The notes below the pieces were generated by a model, which saw only the letters and a program-made list of their open reading frames with translations, ran no database searches and was not told the origin of the DNA. From NCBI RefSeq assembly GCF_002160765.1, contig NZ_NFLF01000014.1, forward strand, positions 1-64,000: a stretch of 64,000 nt of DNA, read 5' to 3'. The translations under genes and the position numbers were made by a program. The DNA is from Lachnoclostridium sp. An138 (GTDB lineage: Bacteria; Bacillota; Clostridia; Lachnospirales; Lachnospiraceae). This document shows, one piece after another, positions 62,372 to 64,000 of this stretch (the stretch's first letter is position 1; each line of letters opens with the position of its first letter).

Positions 62372-63235
62372 ATGAAAAAGATTATTGTGACAGGATGCAA
62401 CGGCCAGCTGGGACGCGCGGTAAATCAGCAGTATGCGGGAAGCACAGAATATGAACTGGTAAACACAGACGTGGCAGAGCTGGATATCACGAAAGTGGAC
62501 GAGGTTCTGAAGCTGGCCAGAGAGGTAAAGCCTTACGCTGTCATCAACTGTGCCGCTTATACAAATGTGGACAAATGCGAGACAGAGCCGGATCTGGCTT
62601 ATAAAATCAATGCGGTCGGCGCGCGCAATCTGGCTATCGCGGCCTCTGATGTGGGAGCGAAGCTCATGCACATCTCCACGGACTATGTATTTCCGGGCGA
62701 TGTGGCGGAACGGCCTCTGACAGAGTTTGATACGCCCAGTCCCAAGAGCATGTATGGAGCCACCAAGCTGGCGGGAGAGAATTTTGTGCGCGATTTCGCG
62801 GACCGTTATTTTATCATCCGGACGGCCTGGCTTTACGGAGACGGACATAATTTCGCCAAGACCATGCTGAAGCTTTCCGAGACCAACGATACCATCGGCG
62901 TGGTTATGGATCAGGTGGGAACGCCTACCAGCGCTGTGGAGCTGGCGAAGGCCATCAAGTACCTGCTTCCCACGGATAATTACGGACTCTTCCACGGCAC
63001 CTGCGAGGGAGATACCAACTGGGCGGAGTTCGCCGCCACAGTTCTCCGCCTGGCAGGAAAGAAGACGGTAATCGAGCCCATTACCTCACAGGAGTACAAG
63101 CGGCGGTTTCCGGCTTCCGCGGATCGTCCGGCCTATTCCATTCTGGAAAATTATATGCTGAAGCTGACCACAGACTTTTCCTTTGCCTCCTGGCAGGACG
63201 CCATTGAGGTATATATGAAAGAGCTGCTGGGATAA
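62372..63235 (+). CDS. rfbD: dTDP-4-dehydrorhamnose reductase
   Basis: A 287-residue cytoplasmic short-chain dehydrogenase that makes dTDP-L-rhamnose in the last step of its synthesis. The NAD(P)-binding loop is TGCNGQLG (residues 7-14). Then follow CAAYTNVDKCE, HISTDYVFPG, the catalytic SMYGATKLAGE with Tyr and Lys near 127/131, and IIRTAWLYG. Length is typical. The other rhamnose genes (rfbA, rfbB, rfbC) are not in the window and probably lie to the right. It suggests that the polymer built here contains rhamnose. Confidence 0.93.
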   Translation: MKKIIVTGCNGQLGRAVNQQYAGSTEYELVNTDVAELDITKVDEVLKLAREVKPYAVINCAAYTNVDKCETEPDLAYKINAVGARNLAIAASDVGAKLMHISTDYVFPGDVAERPLTEFDTPSPKSMYGATKLAGENFVRDFADRYFIIRTAWLYGDGHNFAKTMLKLSETNDTIGVVMDQVGTPTSAVELAKAIKYLLPTDNYGLFHGTCEGDTNWAEFAATVLRLAGKKTVIEPITSQEYKRRFPASADRPAYSILENYMLKLTTDFSFASWQDAIEVYMKELLG

Positions 63236-63330
63236 ATCCCGCAGGGATGAAGACTGCCGGGAGAAAGACTGCCGGCACGGAAAAAGGTGCCGGGAGCAGT
63301 TCCCCGCCCGTACGAAAGGAGAAGCACCTG

Positions 63331-64000
63331 ATGACTGGAAATGATATTTTATATCTGGTAATCCCCTGCTACAATGAAGAGGCTGTTCTGCATGAGACTG
63401 CGAAGCAGCTTCTGGAGAAAATGAATTCCATGTTTGAGCGGGGCATGATATCCAGAGAGAGCAAAATCATGTTTGTCAATGACGGCTCCAAGGATAAGAC
63501 CTGGGAGATCATTGAGGAGCTTCACGCTTCCAATCCCATCTACTCCGGCGTAAAGCTGTCCCGGAACAAAGGACACCAGAACGCGCTGCTGGCCGGCCTG
63601 ATGACGGCGAAGGAGAAGGCGGATATGACCATTTCTCTGGACGCGGACCTGCAGGATGATGTGGACGTCATTGATCAGATGGTGGAAAAGTATTATCAGG
63701 GAAACGATGTGGTCTACGGTGTGCGCAGCGCCCGCAAGACAGATACCTTTTTCAAGAAATTTACGGCTCAGGGTTTTTATAAGCTGATGCAGGCCATGGG
63801 AGTGGAGATTGTCTACAATCACGCGGACTACCGGCTTATGAGTAAACGGGCCATGGAAGGGCTTTCGCAGTTTAAGGAAGTCAATCTGTTTCTGAGAGGA
63901 ATCGTTCCGTTGATCGGCTACAAGTCAGACGTGGTGACCTATGAACGCCATGAGAGATTCGCGGGAGAATCCAAGTATCCGCTGAAGAAAATGCTGGCCT
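63331..64000 (+). CDS. Glycosyltransferase family 2 (GtrB-like), cut by the window end
   Basis: At least 223 residues of a polyprenyl-phosphate glycosyltransferase of the GtrB/DPM1 type. It has LYLVIPCYNEEAVLHETAKQ, VNDGSKDKTWEII, LSRNKGHQNALLAGL and the metal site SLDADLQDD near residue 108. Then come ADYRLMSKRA and FLRGIVPLIGYKS before the usual RFAGESKYPLKKM, after which two C-terminal membrane helices are expected beyond the window. AAAGGAG lies 10 bases before the ATG. It is separated from rfbD by a 95-base gap with short GCCGG repeats. No stop codon is reached. Confidence 0.9.
   Translation, partial: MTGNDILYLVIPCYNEEAVLHETAKQLLEKMNSMFERGMISRESKIMFVNDGSKDKTWEIIEELHASNPIYSGVKLSRNKGHQNALLAGLMTAKEKADMTISLDADLQDDVDVIDQMVEKYYQGNDVVYGVRSARKTDTFFKKFTAQGFYKLMQAMGVEIVYNHADYRLMSKRAMEGLSQFKEVNLFLRGIVPLIGYKSDVVTYERHERFAGESKYPLKKMLA

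Noticed and set aside
1-64000. CRISPR arrays, rRNA and tRNA genes
   Set aside because: The repeats found at 1-121, 2690-2744 and 45301-45410 lack CRISPR-like unique spacers, and no tRNA cloverleaf or rRNA stretch was recognised by reading. A tRNAscan/Infernal run would settle it.

Overview
The window comes from a low-oxygen Firmicute of the family Lachnospiraceae (gut Clostridia). The basis is protein-family resemblance and strong AGGAGG-type ribosome sites in a genome of about 50% G+C: a Firmicutes-type GalK/GalT pair, MglBAC with YesN/YesM-type regulators, CdaA-CdaR, MreB, RecD2, ComFC, and T-box and preQ1 regulation. No rRNA, tRNA or CRISPR array was seen. Species cannot be named from the sequence.

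Region 1 (1-6500) is the decayed right-hand part of an integrated mobile element. It holds five 24-bp tandem repeats that look like a transposon end, a tape-measure gene missing its front, a gene relic, a 28-residue holin-like type I toxin with an antisense RNA on the other strand, an 11-bp tandem repeat, a Cro/CI-type repressor facing a rightward promoter through three shared operators, small element genes (ParB-like, KTR cysteine-rich) and a tyrosine integrase. The integrase end abuts queT, which carries a preQ1-I riboswitch.

Region 2 (6500-20640) is a galactose island: galK-galT, the galactose ABC transporter mglB-mglA-mglC (MglC has a long N-terminal coiled-coil extension), then a response regulator, a sensor kinase and two membrane-attached sugar-binding proteins that probably sense the same sugar.

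Region 3 (20640-27800) is a DeoR-regulated 2-oxoacid (probably pyruvate) dehydrogenase operon. It has an E2 with three lipoyl domains in exact 366-bp repeats, an E1 with alpha and beta fused, and a lipoate-protein ligase. Between E1 and the ligase lies a 94-residue protein that, when compared with the MreB encoded elsewhere in this window, is a cut-down MreB homologue. I consider it the most novel item here.

Region 4 (28000-39960) holds membrane proteins (zinc-ribbon/DUF4234, DUF2752, unknown), MreB with a structured leader, RecD2, ComFC, two unknown membrane proteins, the cyclic-di-AMP synthase CdaA with its partner CdaR, and HPr.

Region 5 (39940-64000) is a cell-surface polysaccharide locus. 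It has large membrane proteins (DUF2142, YfhO, DUF6056), a flippase, seven glycosyltransferases (the last cut by the window end), a GDP-fucose salvage enzyme (Fkp) divergent from a NodZ-like fucosyltransferase, and rfbD for dTDP-rhamnose. It is interrupted by a leftward ABC transporter operon under a T-box leader whose specifier reads as tryptophan (UGG).
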